DNA of 32,624 nt, from positions 1-32,624 of the forward strand of contig CAMVNR010000020.1 in assembly GCA_947168905.1 (NCBI GenBank), given 5' to 3'. The notes beneath the pieces are model-generated. The model made no database searches and was not told the DNA's origin. It saw only the letters and a list, made by a program, of their open reading frames with translations. Origin of the DNA: an uncultured Lachnospiraceae bacterium (GTDB lineage Bacteria; Bacillota; Clostridia; Lachnospirales; Lachnospiraceae). The translations under genes were made by a program, and so were the position numbers. Below, one piece after another: positions 13,614 to 20,402 of this stretch (position 1 is its first letter; every line of letters starts with the position of its first letter).

Positions 13614-15422
13614 TTACGCACGCTCCTTTCTCTCGTCCTCAAGCCGCTGCATTTCGACCATTTCCGCGTAGCGCGGGCAGCGCCCGATCAGTTCGTGATG
13701 AGAACCGACATCGACGATCTCACCGTCCTCAATGTAAATGATCTTGTCCATATGTTCAATCGTGGTGATGCGGTGCGCGATCAGGATCGTGGTCTTTCCG
13801 GCGCGCTCCTTTCTCAGGTTTTCAAGGATCGTATGCTCGGTCTTCGTATCAACTGCCGAAACAGAGTCGTCCAGGATCAGGATCTCCGCATTCTTCATCA
13901 GCGCGCGGGCAATCGAAATCCGCTGCTTCTGACCGCCGGAAACCGTCACGCCGCGCTCTCCGAGAACTGTCTTGTAGCGCTCCGGGAATTCCATGATATT
14001 GTCATGGACCGCAGCCATGCTCGCCGCGTGCTCAATCGAATCGGTGTCATCGGCGTCCACAAAGGCAAAGGCGATATTGGAGCCGATCGTCTCCGAGAAC
14101 AGGAAATTGTCCTGCGGCACATAGGCGATATGCGAACGCAGCTCGTGAATCGGCATCTGATTGACGTCGATTCCGTCGACAAAGATCGTGCCGTCCGGAA
14201 CATTATAGGTACGGGCAATCAGGTCGACGATCGTCGTCTTTCCGGTACCGGTCTTTCCGATCAGACCGACATTTTCACCGGCCTTGATCTTGAAGCTGAT
14301 ATCATGAAGCACCTCAAGATCCGTGCCCGGGAAGGAGAAATTCAGATGTCTGAATTCGATGTCGCCCTTAATCACAGGATGCATGGCAGGATCGTTCGCG
14401 GCTTCTCTTTTTTCCACTTCCTCGCTGTCCTTGACGTCGATATCGGCATCCAGAAGCTCGCTGATGCGCTTTAAGCTGGCCTTGCCTCTTGCGTGCATCT
14501 CAACAAGCATCGAGATCGCCATGATCGGCCAGACAATCGAAGTGAAATAGCCGATGAACTCAATCATCTTTCCGGCGTTGAAAACGCCCTCGTGAATCAG
14601 GTAGCCGCCGTAGCCGAGGATGACGCACATGACAGACTCGATGAAAAGGGTCACGGAGATATGCATCAGCGTCGACATCCGTACGAAGGAGACGTTGACT
14701 TCTTCATTTTTCTTATTCAGCTTCTTGAACGCGAGAAGCTCCTTGGCTTCCTTCGCGAAGGCCTTGATGACGGCAATACCGGAGAAGGATTCCTGCGAGA
14801 AATCCGACAGCGCGGAGAAAGCCGCCTGCCGCTCTTCCCATTTCTTGGACATCCTGCGTCCGACTGTCATTGCCCCGATAAACAGGAACAGCATCGGGAT
14901 CATCGAGAACAGGGTCAGCGTCCAGTTCATGCGGAACATCTTAATAAAGGCCAGTCCGCCCAAAAAAAGCGCGTCCATGGTCATCAGGATTCCGTTTCCG
15001 TAGCAGTCCTGCACGGTTTCCAGGTCGTTCGTGAAAAGCGACATCAGGTTGCCGACCTTGTTCACCTGATAATACTGCTGGGACAAATCCTTGCAGTGAT
15101 CAAACATCCGGTCGCGAAGATCCCGTTCCACCCGGACCGCCGCGCCGAAAAAACCGATACGCCACAGGAACCGCCCGCCCACGATCATCACAATGACAAT
15201 AATCAGCGGAAGGCAGATCTTATCCAGCAGCACGTCCATCGTAAAGGCGACATTCGCCCCGTCCACTTCCGTCGTGCCGGTATTCAGGCCGTTCACTACC
15301 ATACGGTAGAACTCCGGGACCTTCAGCTGCGCATAGTCGACCATGACAAGCGCGAGAAGTCCCAGAAGGAGCATCCAGCCGTACTTGAGATAGTACCGAT
15401 TAATGTGTTTTCCGAATATCAA
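13614..15422 (-). CDS. ABC exporter half-transporter, subunit with degenerate ATPase site
   Basis: A 602-residue partner of the gene above. It has six membrane helices in the first 320 residues, Walker A GKTGTGKTT (about 390-398), signature VSGGQKQR, and a Walker B reading ILILDDS in which the catalytic Glu is replaced by Asp. One degenerate and one canonical site is the hallmark of heterodimeric exporters such as TM287/288, BmrCD and LmrCD. The start is TTG at 15422: AGAGG lies about ten bases upstream, and the next Met would delete the first membrane-proximal helix. The two genes are one base apart and end in a shared terminator. Confidence 0.9.
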   Translation of the reverse strand: MIFGKHINRYYLKYGWMLLLGLLALVMVDYAQLKVPEFYRMVVNGLNTGTTEVDGANVAFTMDVLLDKICLPLIIVIVMIVGGRFLWRIGFFGAAVRVERDLRDRMFDHCKDLSQQYYQVNKVGNLMSLFTNDLETVQDCYGNGILMTMDALFLGGLAFIKMFRMNWTLTLFSMIPMLFLFIGAMTVGRRMSKKWEERQAAFSALSDFSQESFSGIAVIKAFAKEAKELLAFKKLNKKNEEVNVSFVRMSTLMHISVTLFIESVMCVILGYGGYLIHEGVFNAGKMIEFIGYFTSIVWPIMAISMLVEMHARGKASLKRISELLDADIDVKDSEEVEKREAANDPAMHPVIKGDIEFRHLNFSFPGTDLEVLHDISFKIKAGENVGLIGKTGTGKTTIVDLIARTYNVPDGTIFVDGIDVNQMPIHELRSHIAYVPQDNFLFSETIGSNIAFAFVDADDTDSIEHAASMAAVHDNIMEFPERYKTVLGERGVTVSGGQKQRISIARALMKNAEILILDDSVSAVDTKTEHTILENLRKERAGKTTILIAHRITTIEHMDKIIYIEDGEIVDVGSHHELIGRCPRYAEMVEMQRLEDERKERA

Positions 15423-15515
15423 GCTTTTCTTTCCTCTTTTCTAATAATCTCACGAACATTTTCCCCGCATTTTTCCTGCAGAATACAAAGAAAATGCAAA
15501 GACGTATCAGGATAA

Positions 15516-15544
15516 ACTATATCAGTACGGCAGAAAAAAAGCAA
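15516..15544 (-). promoter_or_regulatory. Candidate promoter of the ABC exporter operon
   Basis: On minus, TTGCTT (15539-15544), a 17-bp spacer and TATAGT (15516-15521) preceded by TGA, an extended -10. The -35 lies in the outer arm of the upstream terminator. The leader would be about 90 nt. Confidence 0.45.
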
Positions 15545-15586
15545 GAGGGGAAAAATGACGGTTTTTTCCCCGGTTCTCTTGCTTTT
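15531..15586 (-). terminator. Intrinsic terminator after the broken gene at 15620
   Basis: AAAAGCAAGAG (15537-15547) pairs with CTCTTGCTTTT (15576-15586), with an inner GGGGAAAAA/TTTTTTCCCC stem. Seven T residues follow on minus. Confidence 0.85.
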
Positions 15587-15619
15587 ACTGTTAATATATA
15601 GAAGTGTGATGATACAAAA

Positions 15620-15897
15620 TTACTTTAGGCCGGCTCCCGGACCGCCGATTTCTCCCTGAGCTTCCTGTTTCTTCTGGAGCTCCTTTTTCATATCGGCATA
15701 TTCCTCTTTCGCCGGAATGTGGTACATCTGGCCATCGGCAAGCGCCAGGATCTGCGAAAAGTCCCGTAACTGCCGCCTTCTTGCCGATGGCAATGCCTTG
15801 TCCGTCCAACAAATGTCCGCTCTGCCTGTCTTTTTTCAATTTCCGATGAGTAATATTTGACTTCCATTTTTAACATATTCGTGATATGATAATTCAT
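15620..15897 (-). pseudogene. Small gene broken by two single-base shifts, function unknown
   Basis: Three reading frames join into one plausible protein if one base is removed at each of two homopolymers: the six-T run at 15831-15836 and the CCC at 15763-15765 (plus-strand view). The restored product, about 90 residues, would contain EVKYYSSEIEKDRQSG, LLDGQGIAIGKKAAVTDF, SQILALADGQMYHIPAKEEY, and a helical charged C-terminus ending GGPGAGLK. Its regular composition argues for a real coding past. AAAGG lies six bases before the ATG at 15897. I do not recognise the family. It diverges from metY across the inverted repeat at 15884-15932. A strong terminator follows it, so either a recent pseudogene or homopolymer sequencing errors. 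Confidence 0.6.
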
Positions 15898-15932
15898 GTT
15901 CAGCCTTTGAACATCATACCGAATTATCATAT
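15884..15932. promoter_or_regulatory. Nested inverted repeat over the metY promoter, candidate operator
   Basis: The outer arms ATATGATAATTC (15884-15895) and GAATTATCATAT (15921-15932) are perfect 12-bp complements. Inside, ATGTTCA (15896-15902) and TGAACAT (15908-15914) pair with a five-base loop. The plus-strand extended -10 (TGA-TATGAT, 15882-15890) overlaps the left arm, and the metY ribosome binding site (GGAGG) begins two bases after the right arm. By symmetry TATGAT also occurs on minus, with CTGACA 18 bp upstream, so the repeat may control both divergent genes. It could act as a repressor operator or as an RNA hairpin sequestering translation. Confidence 0.65.
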
Positions 15933-15948
15933 GGAGGAATCAGAATCT

Positions 15949-17232
15949 ATGTCAGAATACGGTATCGGCACGAAATGTGTCCAGGCAGGCTACACCCCGA
16001 AAACAGGGGAGCCCCGGGTGCTCCCGATCATTCAGAGCACTACGTTCAAATATGACACCAGTGAAGCCATGGGAAAGCTTTTTGATCTGCAGGAAGCGGG
16101 CTATTTCTATACACGGCTGGCGAATCCCACCAGCGACTCTGTCGCGGCAAAGCTCTGCGCGCTTGAAGGCGGAACCGCTGCGATGCTCCTTTCATCCGGA
16201 CAGGCCGCAAGCTTCTTCTCCGTTTTCAACCTCTGCTCCGCGGGAGACCATGTAGTTTCCTCTTCCGAGATCTACGGCGGAACCTATAATCTGTTTTCCG
16301 TAACCATGAAGCGGATGGGAATTGACTTCACTTTTGTCCGCCCTGACTGCAGCGAGGAGGAGCTGAACGCCGCTTTCCGGCCGAATACCAAGGCGGTCTT
16401 CGGCGAAACGATCGCGAATCCCGCGCTTGCCGTTCTCGACATCGAGAAGTTCGCAAACGCTGCCCACGCGCACGGCGTTCCGCTGATCATGGACAATACC
16501 TTTGCAACACCGATCAACTGCCGTCCCTTTGAATGGGGCTGCGATATCGTCACGCACTCCACCACGAAATACCTCGACGGTCACGCAACCTCCGTCGGCG
16601 GCGCGATTGTGGACAGCGGCAATTTTGACTGGATGGCCCATAAGGACAAGTTCCCCGGACTCACAACGCCGGATGAAAGCTACCACGGCATTGTCTACGC
16701 GGAGCAGTTCGGACAGGGCGGCGCCTACATCAATAAATGTGTTGCGCAGCTGATGCGCGATTTCGGCTCGACACCCTCTCCTTTCAATGCATTCCTGCTG
16801 AATCTGGGGATGGAAACGCTTCACGTACGCGTTCCGCGCCACTGTGAGAACGCACAGAAAGCCGCCGAATTCCTTTCGCAGCACGAAAAAGTTGCGTGGG
16901 TCCAGTACTGCGGCCTTCCGGGAGACAAATACTACGAACTCGCTCAGAAGTACCTTCCGAACGGTTCCTGCGGCGTTCTCTCCTTCGGTGTGAAGGGCGG
17001 ACGTCCCGCTGCGGAGAAATTCATGAAGAACCTGAAGCTCGCCGCGATCGTGACGCATGTTGCGGACGCGCGGACCTGCATCCTGCACCCGGCAAGCTCT
17101 ACGCACCGTCAGATGAGCGACGCCGAACTGGCCGCTGCCGGCGTTCCCGCCGATCTGATGCGCCTCTCCTGCGGCATCGAAGATTCCGCGGACATCATCG
17201 CCGATCTCGAACAGGCGCTGGAGTGCATTTAA
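15949..17232 (+). CDS. metY: O-acetylhomoserine sulfhydrylase
   Basis: A cytoplasmic PLP enzyme that makes homocysteine from O-acetylhomoserine and sulfide (direct sulfhydrylation for methionine synthesis). The 427-residue length and the long N-terminal GTKCVQAGYTPKTGEPRVLP segment fit MetY rather than the shorter MetB/MetC group. The PLP lysine is Lys207 in SHSTTKYLDGH, and the DNTFATP and YTRLANPT motifs are present. The ATG at 15949 is chosen for GGAGG eleven bases upstream; in-frame ATGs at 15886 and 15931 lie inside the inverted repeat and lack such a site. It is a single gene under the palindromic promoter, with a terminator after it. No SAM riboswitch is seen. Confidence 0.93.
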   Translation: MSEYGIGTKCVQAGYTPKTGEPRVLPIIQSTTFKYDTSEAMGKLFDLQEAGYFYTRLANPTSDSVAAKLCALEGGTAAMLLSSGQAASFFSVFNLCSAGDHVVSSSEIYGGTYNLFSVTMKRMGIDFTFVRPDCSEEELNAAFRPNTKAVFGETIANPALAVLDIEKFANAAHAHGVPLIMDNTFATPINCRPFEWGCDIVTHSTTKYLDGHATSVGGAIVDSGNFDWMAHKDKFPGLTTPDESYHGIVYAEQFGQGGAYINKCVAQLMRDFGSTPSPFNAFLLNLGMETLHVRVPRHCENAQKAAEFLSQHEKVAWVQYCGLPGDKYYELAQKYLPNGSCGVLSFGVKGGRPAAEKFMKNLKLAAIVTHVADARTCILHPASSTHRQMSDAELAAAGVPADLMRLSCGIEDSADIIADLEQALECI

Positions 17233-17260
17233 TTTTTTTCTGCTGACCTGACGAAGTGAC

Positions 17261-17307
17261 GCCTGAAGCGTAAGGCGCTGTGACAGACAGCGCCTTTTAC
17301 TTCAGGC
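17261..17307 (+). terminator. Terminator after metY
   Basis: AAGGCGCTGT (17272-17281) pairs with ACAGCGCCTT (17287-17296) around a five-base loop, followed by TT. The flanks GCCTGAAG (17261-17268) and CTTCAGGC (17300-17307) add a second outer stem. Confidence 0.8.
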
Positions 17308-17363
17308 TGTATACGAAAGAGCCCCAAGTAAAAACGGCAAAAGTATGGATGATGAGATGAATT

Positions 17364-18191
17364 ATGATTGATTACAATAAGAAAAATGCCGATGAACTGA
17401 AGGAGAAGTCCCTCTGGCTTCTGGATATGGACGGGACGATTTATGAGGAAAACCGCGTCTTTGACGGGACGGTTGATTTGCTCGAAACGATTGAGGCGCG
17501 GGGCGGAAGGTATGTCTTCCTGACAAATAATTCCAGCAGGTCCGTCGAGGATTATATTAAAAAAGTCCGGGCCATGGGCATCCGGGCAGACCGTGACAAC
17601 TTCTTCACCTCCGCCCAGGCGACCGTGCTGTACCTGCAGGAGAATCTTCCCGGAGGGCTCATCTACTGCCAGGGCACCGAAAGCCTCGTGAAAGAGCTCC
17701 GTGAAAACGGCATCCGCGTCACGACTGAAATGGATCTTTCGGCGGATGCCGTCCTGATCGGCTTCGATACGGAGCTGACTTTTCAAAAGCTTCGGAACAC
17801 CTGCGAGCTTCTGACCAAAAAGGACCTTCCGTACATTGCCACGAATCCGGACTTTGTCTGCCCGACAGACTACGGCTTCGTACCGGACTGCGGTTCGATG
17901 ATGATCGGCATCCGCTACGCGACCGGAAAAATGCCGAAGGTGATCGGAAAGCCGGAGCCGACCATGATCGAGATCGCCGAAAGGAAATTCGGCAAAGCCC
18001 CGGCAGACACCGTCCTCATCGGAGACCGGCTGTATACCGACATTGCTTCCGGCGTGAATGCCGGCGTCACGACGATCGCCGTTCTCTCGGGGGAAGCCTC
18101 TTTTGACGAGATTATGGCCTATGAAAAGCAGCCTTCTTTCGTCTTCAAAAGTGTGAAGGAAATTTATGAAGGGCTGACGGACAGAAGCTGA
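17364..18191 (+). CDS. HAD-superfamily IIA phosphatase (NagD/p-nitrophenyl phosphatase-like)
   Basis: A 275-residue cytoplasmic phosphatase acting on small sugar or nucleotide phosphates. The catalytic aspartates are Asp21 and Asp23 in LLDMDGTIY. Motif II is FLTNNSSRS. The IIA-type cap (about 80-185) carries ATNPDFVCP. Motifs III/IV are IGKPEP and VLIGDRLYTDI. The ribosome binding site is weak (GATGAG). Substrate and pathway cannot be assigned; the neighbouring metY has its own terminator and does not help. Confidence 0.88.
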   Translation: MIDYNKKNADELKEKSLWLLDMDGTIYEENRVFDGTVDLLETIEARGGRYVFLTNNSSRSVEDYIKKVRAMGIRADRDNFFTSAQATVLYLQENLPGGLIYCQGTESLVKELRENGIRVTTEMDLSADAVLIGFDTELTFQKLRNTCELLTKKDLPYIATNPDFVCPTDYGFVPDCGSMMIGIRYATGKMPKVIGKPEPTMIEIAERKFGKAPADTVLIGDRLYTDIASGVNAGVTTIAVLSGEASFDEIMAYEKQPSFVFKSVKEIYEGLTDRS

Positions 18192-18210
18192 TTCTGTCCG
18201 TCGGCTTTTT
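18176..18210 (+). terminator. Terminator overlapping the HAD gene stop codon
   Basis: GACGGACAGAA (18176-18186) and TTCTGTCCGTC (18192-18202) are perfect 11-bp arms around a five-base loop that holds most of the stop codon. GGC and five T residues follow. Confidence 0.9.
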
Positions 18211-18275
18211 GTGCCCCGCAATGAGGAAAATCGACATATGCTTATCATATGGAGATTTGACGAATGCGTACAATC

Positions 18276-18303
18276 CCGGAATGCGGCTTCATGCCGCTTC
18301 CGG
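18276..18303. repeat. Hairpin downstream of the YolD-like gene
   Basis: CCGGAA and GCGGC (18276-18287, with one bulged T) pair with GCCGC and TTCCGG (18293-18303) around a five-base loop. It sits just after the stop of the minus-strand YolD-like gene. No T run follows on either strand, so a processing or stability hairpin is more likely than an intrinsic terminator. Confidence 0.4.
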
Positions 18304-18307
18304 TGAT

Positions 18308-18529
18308 TTATTCTTCCGCTTCCGGTCCTCTGTACCAGCTTTCATCTTCATCCAGATACCGGAGGTCTTCCGCTTCAAAACTTTCGCCCGCCCCCTCAAT
18401 CACTGCCGAATATCCGGTCAGTGCCGCGAAGGGCGAGAACTGCGCCGCCCGCTCGATGCTGCTCATTCTTTTGTGGCGTTTCGGCTCGTAATGCGGAAGG
18501 TCGATGATGCTTTCATATCTCCTGTCCAT
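18308..18529 (-). CDS. YolD-like small protein downstream of the Y-family polymerase
   Basis: A 73-residue protein starting MDRRYESIIDLPHYEPKRH and containing the block RAAQFSPFAALTGYSAVI. That block marks the small YolD-like proteins encoded beside UmuC/DinB-type polymerases in Clostridia and Bacilli. Such proteins are thought to be accessory to the polymerase; the precise role is unsettled. AAGGAG lies eight bases before the ATG at 18529, which is preferred to an ATG eight codons upstream. It begins 29 bases after the polymerase stop on the same strand, forming a two-gene operon. Confidence 0.82.
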   Translation of the reverse strand: MDRRYESIIDLPHYEPKRHKRMSSIERAAQFSPFAALTGYSAVIEGAGESFEAEDLRYLDEDESWYRGPEAEE

Positions 18530-18558
18530 ACGCTTCTCTCCTTTTTCGTACACCTTTT

Positions 18559-20067
18559 TCAGGCTTTATGCCCGCCCACCTGTCCGTTGCGGTCGCGCAT
18601 GGTCGCGCCTTCCTGAAGGTTCATTCCGCGAAGGATCGCGTTTTTTCCGTAGCGGTCCTTGATCGCGAGCAGCGCGTCCTGGATTTTCTTTTCGCGTTCA
18701 AGCGACTGCTCTTTTTGTTCCCTTTCCTTCTCCTCGGCTTCCACATCCGTAAACAGCGAGATCTGCTCGTACTTTTTCTCCTGCGGCACATTGTCCCTGT
18801 GATATACGTGATTTGCAACCACATAGATCCGCCGCACAAGAAGCGCCGGGTCGGCGATCCTGGTGTAGAGCTCCGAAGCGGCCTCCATGAAAAGCTGAGT
18901 GGAGCAGGTGAACCGCCCCAGGTTCTGACTGCCGTGCGCGTTCTTCGGAACCTTCCTTCCGTAGCGGTCGGTTTCCACCGGGCCATGATAGCGCGCCCTT
19001 CTGTCGGCATCCTGCAGGTTCTCCGTATCATAGCAGACCGTCAGCACCAGCTGATCCGCTGCCAGCTGCTTTTTCGCGAGATCCAGAGACAGGGCATCCG
19101 TCATTTCCCGCACAATCAGTTTCGCCTCATCAAAGCTGTACGGACGCTGCAGAACCTGTCCCGAGCTGACACTTCTGTTTTCAGGCCTGTACGCCCGAAT
19201 ATCCGCGATTCTGCAGGGCTCATAGCCCCAGGCGTGATCTATAAGAAGCTCCGCATTCACTCCGAACAGACGGTACAGAAGGTCCTCGTCCTTCAGGGAC
19301 ATCAGCGCAACATCCCCCATCGTAAACATTCCGTTGTCCGCCAGCTTTTTCGCATACCCCCTGCCGACCCGCCAGAAATCCGTAATCGGCCGGTGATCCC
19401 AAAGCGCCCGGCGGTAAGTCATTTCATCAAGGACGGCGATCCGGACCCCCTGTTCATCTGCCGGGATGTGCTTGGCATAGACGTCCATTGCAATCTTGGA
19501 AAGATACAGGTTCGTACCGACACCGGCTGTCGCAGTGATTTTGGTCTCCGAAAGCACTTCCTGTACAAGCTTTCTTGCGAGCTCCTGTCCGCTCATTCCG
19601 TACATTTTCAGGTATGAGGTCGCGTCGATGAAAACCTCGTCCACCGAATAGACGTGGATATCCTCCGGTGCGATATACTTCAGATAAATCTGATAAATCC
19701 TGGCGCTCAGCTCCATATAGTACTGCATCCTGGGGCGGGCGACAATGTAGTCAAGTTTAAGCGACGGATCCTTCATCAGTGACACAAGATCACTCGACTG
19801 CCCCGAAAATCTCCCGCCCGGCGCCTTCCTCAGCCGCTCGGCATTCACTTCACGCACACGCTCCACGACCTCGAAGAGGCGCGCTCTTCCGGGGATTCCG
19901 AAGCTCTTCAGGGAAGGGGATACCGCGAGACAGATCGTCTTTTCCGTCCGCGACCGATCCGCGACAACCAGATTCGAAGTCAACGGATCCAGCCCCAGGT
20001 CGACGCATTCGGCTGAGGCATAAAAGGATTTCAGGTCAATGGCAATACAGCAGCGTTTTTCTTCCAA
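18559..20067 (-). CDS. Y-family translesion DNA polymerase (DinB/UmuC type)
   Basis: A 502-residue error-prone polymerase that copies past damaged DNA. The catalytic acidic residues are in AIDLKSFYASAEC (N-terminal Asp) and YSVDEVFIDATSYL (Asp-Glu pair). The palm and fingers are followed by the GVGTNLYLSKIA and IDHAWGYEP segments. The little-finger domain is about 300-430, and a charged Glu/Lys tail (about 430-480) resembles Gram-positive UvrX/UmuC polymerases, which are longer than classic DinB (about 350). The start is TTG at 20067, with AAGGGA six bases upstream. I found no LexA/DinR palindrome in the leader, so SOS control is not shown. The YolD-like partner follows. Confidence 0.92.
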   Translation of the reverse strand: MEEKRCCIAIDLKSFYASAECVDLGLDPLTSNLVVADRSRTEKTICLAVSPSLKSFGIPGRARLFEVVERVREVNAERLRKAPGGRFSGQSSDLVSLMKDPSLKLDYIVARPRMQYYMELSARIYQIYLKYIAPEDIHVYSVDEVFIDATSYLKMYGMSGQELARKLVQEVLSETKITATAGVGTNLYLSKIAMDVYAKHIPADEQGVRIAVLDEMTYRRALWDHRPITDFWRVGRGYAKKLADNGMFTMGDVALMSLKDEDLLYRLFGVNAELLIDHAWGYEPCRIADIRAYRPENRSVSSGQVLQRPYSFDEAKLIVREMTDALSLDLAKKQLAADQLVLTVCYDTENLQDADRRARYHGPVETDRYGRKVPKNAHGSQNLGRFTCSTQLFMEAASELYTRIADPALLVRRIYVVANHVYHRDNVPQEKKYEQISLFTDVEAEEKEREQKEQSLEREKKIQDALLAIKDRYGKNAILRGMNLQEGATMRDRNGQVGGHKA

Positions 20068-20104
20068 ATCTGTTCCCTTTTCCAGTGTCTGTCAGGTAAA
20101 ACCG

Positions 20105-20133
20105 TTGAATTTATCCGGCATCAATGGTATGAT
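20105..20133 (+). promoter_or_regulatory. Strong promoter driving the structured leader at 20181
   Basis: TTGAAT (20105-20110), a 17-bp spacer and TATGAT (20128-20133), preceded by TGG, an extended -10. The predicted start near 20140 is about 260 nt before the GH2 start codon. Confidence 0.72.
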
Positions 20134-20180
20134 GGCTTCGAAGCATTTCATGTCCCCCATTTTTGGGACAACTCATATTA

Positions 20181-20366
20181 TGATGTCAGGGTCAAAAGCC
20201 TTCTACCACGGCAAGCTTGCTTGCTGGTGGGAGAAAGGCTTAATGACCCGCCCCACATGGAGCACGAAGTGGAGATTTATCTCCACGACAGTGCGGAATG
20301 TGGGAGGAGCGTGAAAGTGCGAAGCACGAAACGCTCCTGACATCACCTTTTGACCTTACCATCATA
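20181..20366 (+). ncRNA. Candidate structured RNA or leader: four-helix junction with an alternative pairing
   Basis: Nearly every base fits one compact fold. P1 is TGATGTCA (20181-20188) with TGACATCA (20338-20345). P2 is 20189-20249: GGGTCA/TGACCC, AGCCTT/AAGGCT, CCAC/GGTG and GCAAGC/GCTTGC. P3 is 20252-20304: CCCACAT/ATGTGGG, GCAC/GTGC and GTGGAGAT/ATCTCCAC. P4 is 20306-20337: GGAGCGT/ACGCTCC and GTGC/GCAC. Internal loops are GAA, GAAA and GACA on plus only, as expected for RNA. GGTCAAAAG (20190-20198) can instead pair with CTTTTGACC (20347-20355), and TATGATG (20179-20185) with CATCATA (20360-20366). A small hairpin (TGTCCC/GGGACA, 20151-20170) precedes it. It may be a cis-regulator, a free RNA or a folded mobile repeat. 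The rest of 20068-20402 shows no gene. Confidence 0.6.
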
Positions 20367-20402
20367 TTATAACTCCAAGGCAGAAGAATTGCGAGGAAAA
20401 TC

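Noticed and set aside
11807-13741. A 644-codon open frame on plus opposite the ABC exporter genes
   Set aside because: It lies antisense to two unmistakable ABC subunits and has the Arg/His/Asp-rich composition of a mirror frame. It has no domain and no ribosome binding site.
11732-15422. ABC exporter as part of the YAGP operon
   Set aside because: A terminator (11667-11715) and a separate strong promoter (11610-11638) lie between. No peptidase domain is fused to the transporter. A functional link remains possible but is not shown.
15840-15950. SAM riboswitch or T-box before metY
   Set aside because: None of the conserved cores is present. The region is explained by a promoter and the nested palindrome.
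20068-20110. LexA/DinR box controlling the Y-family polymerase
   Set aside because: No GAAC-N4-GTTC type palindrome is found near its start.
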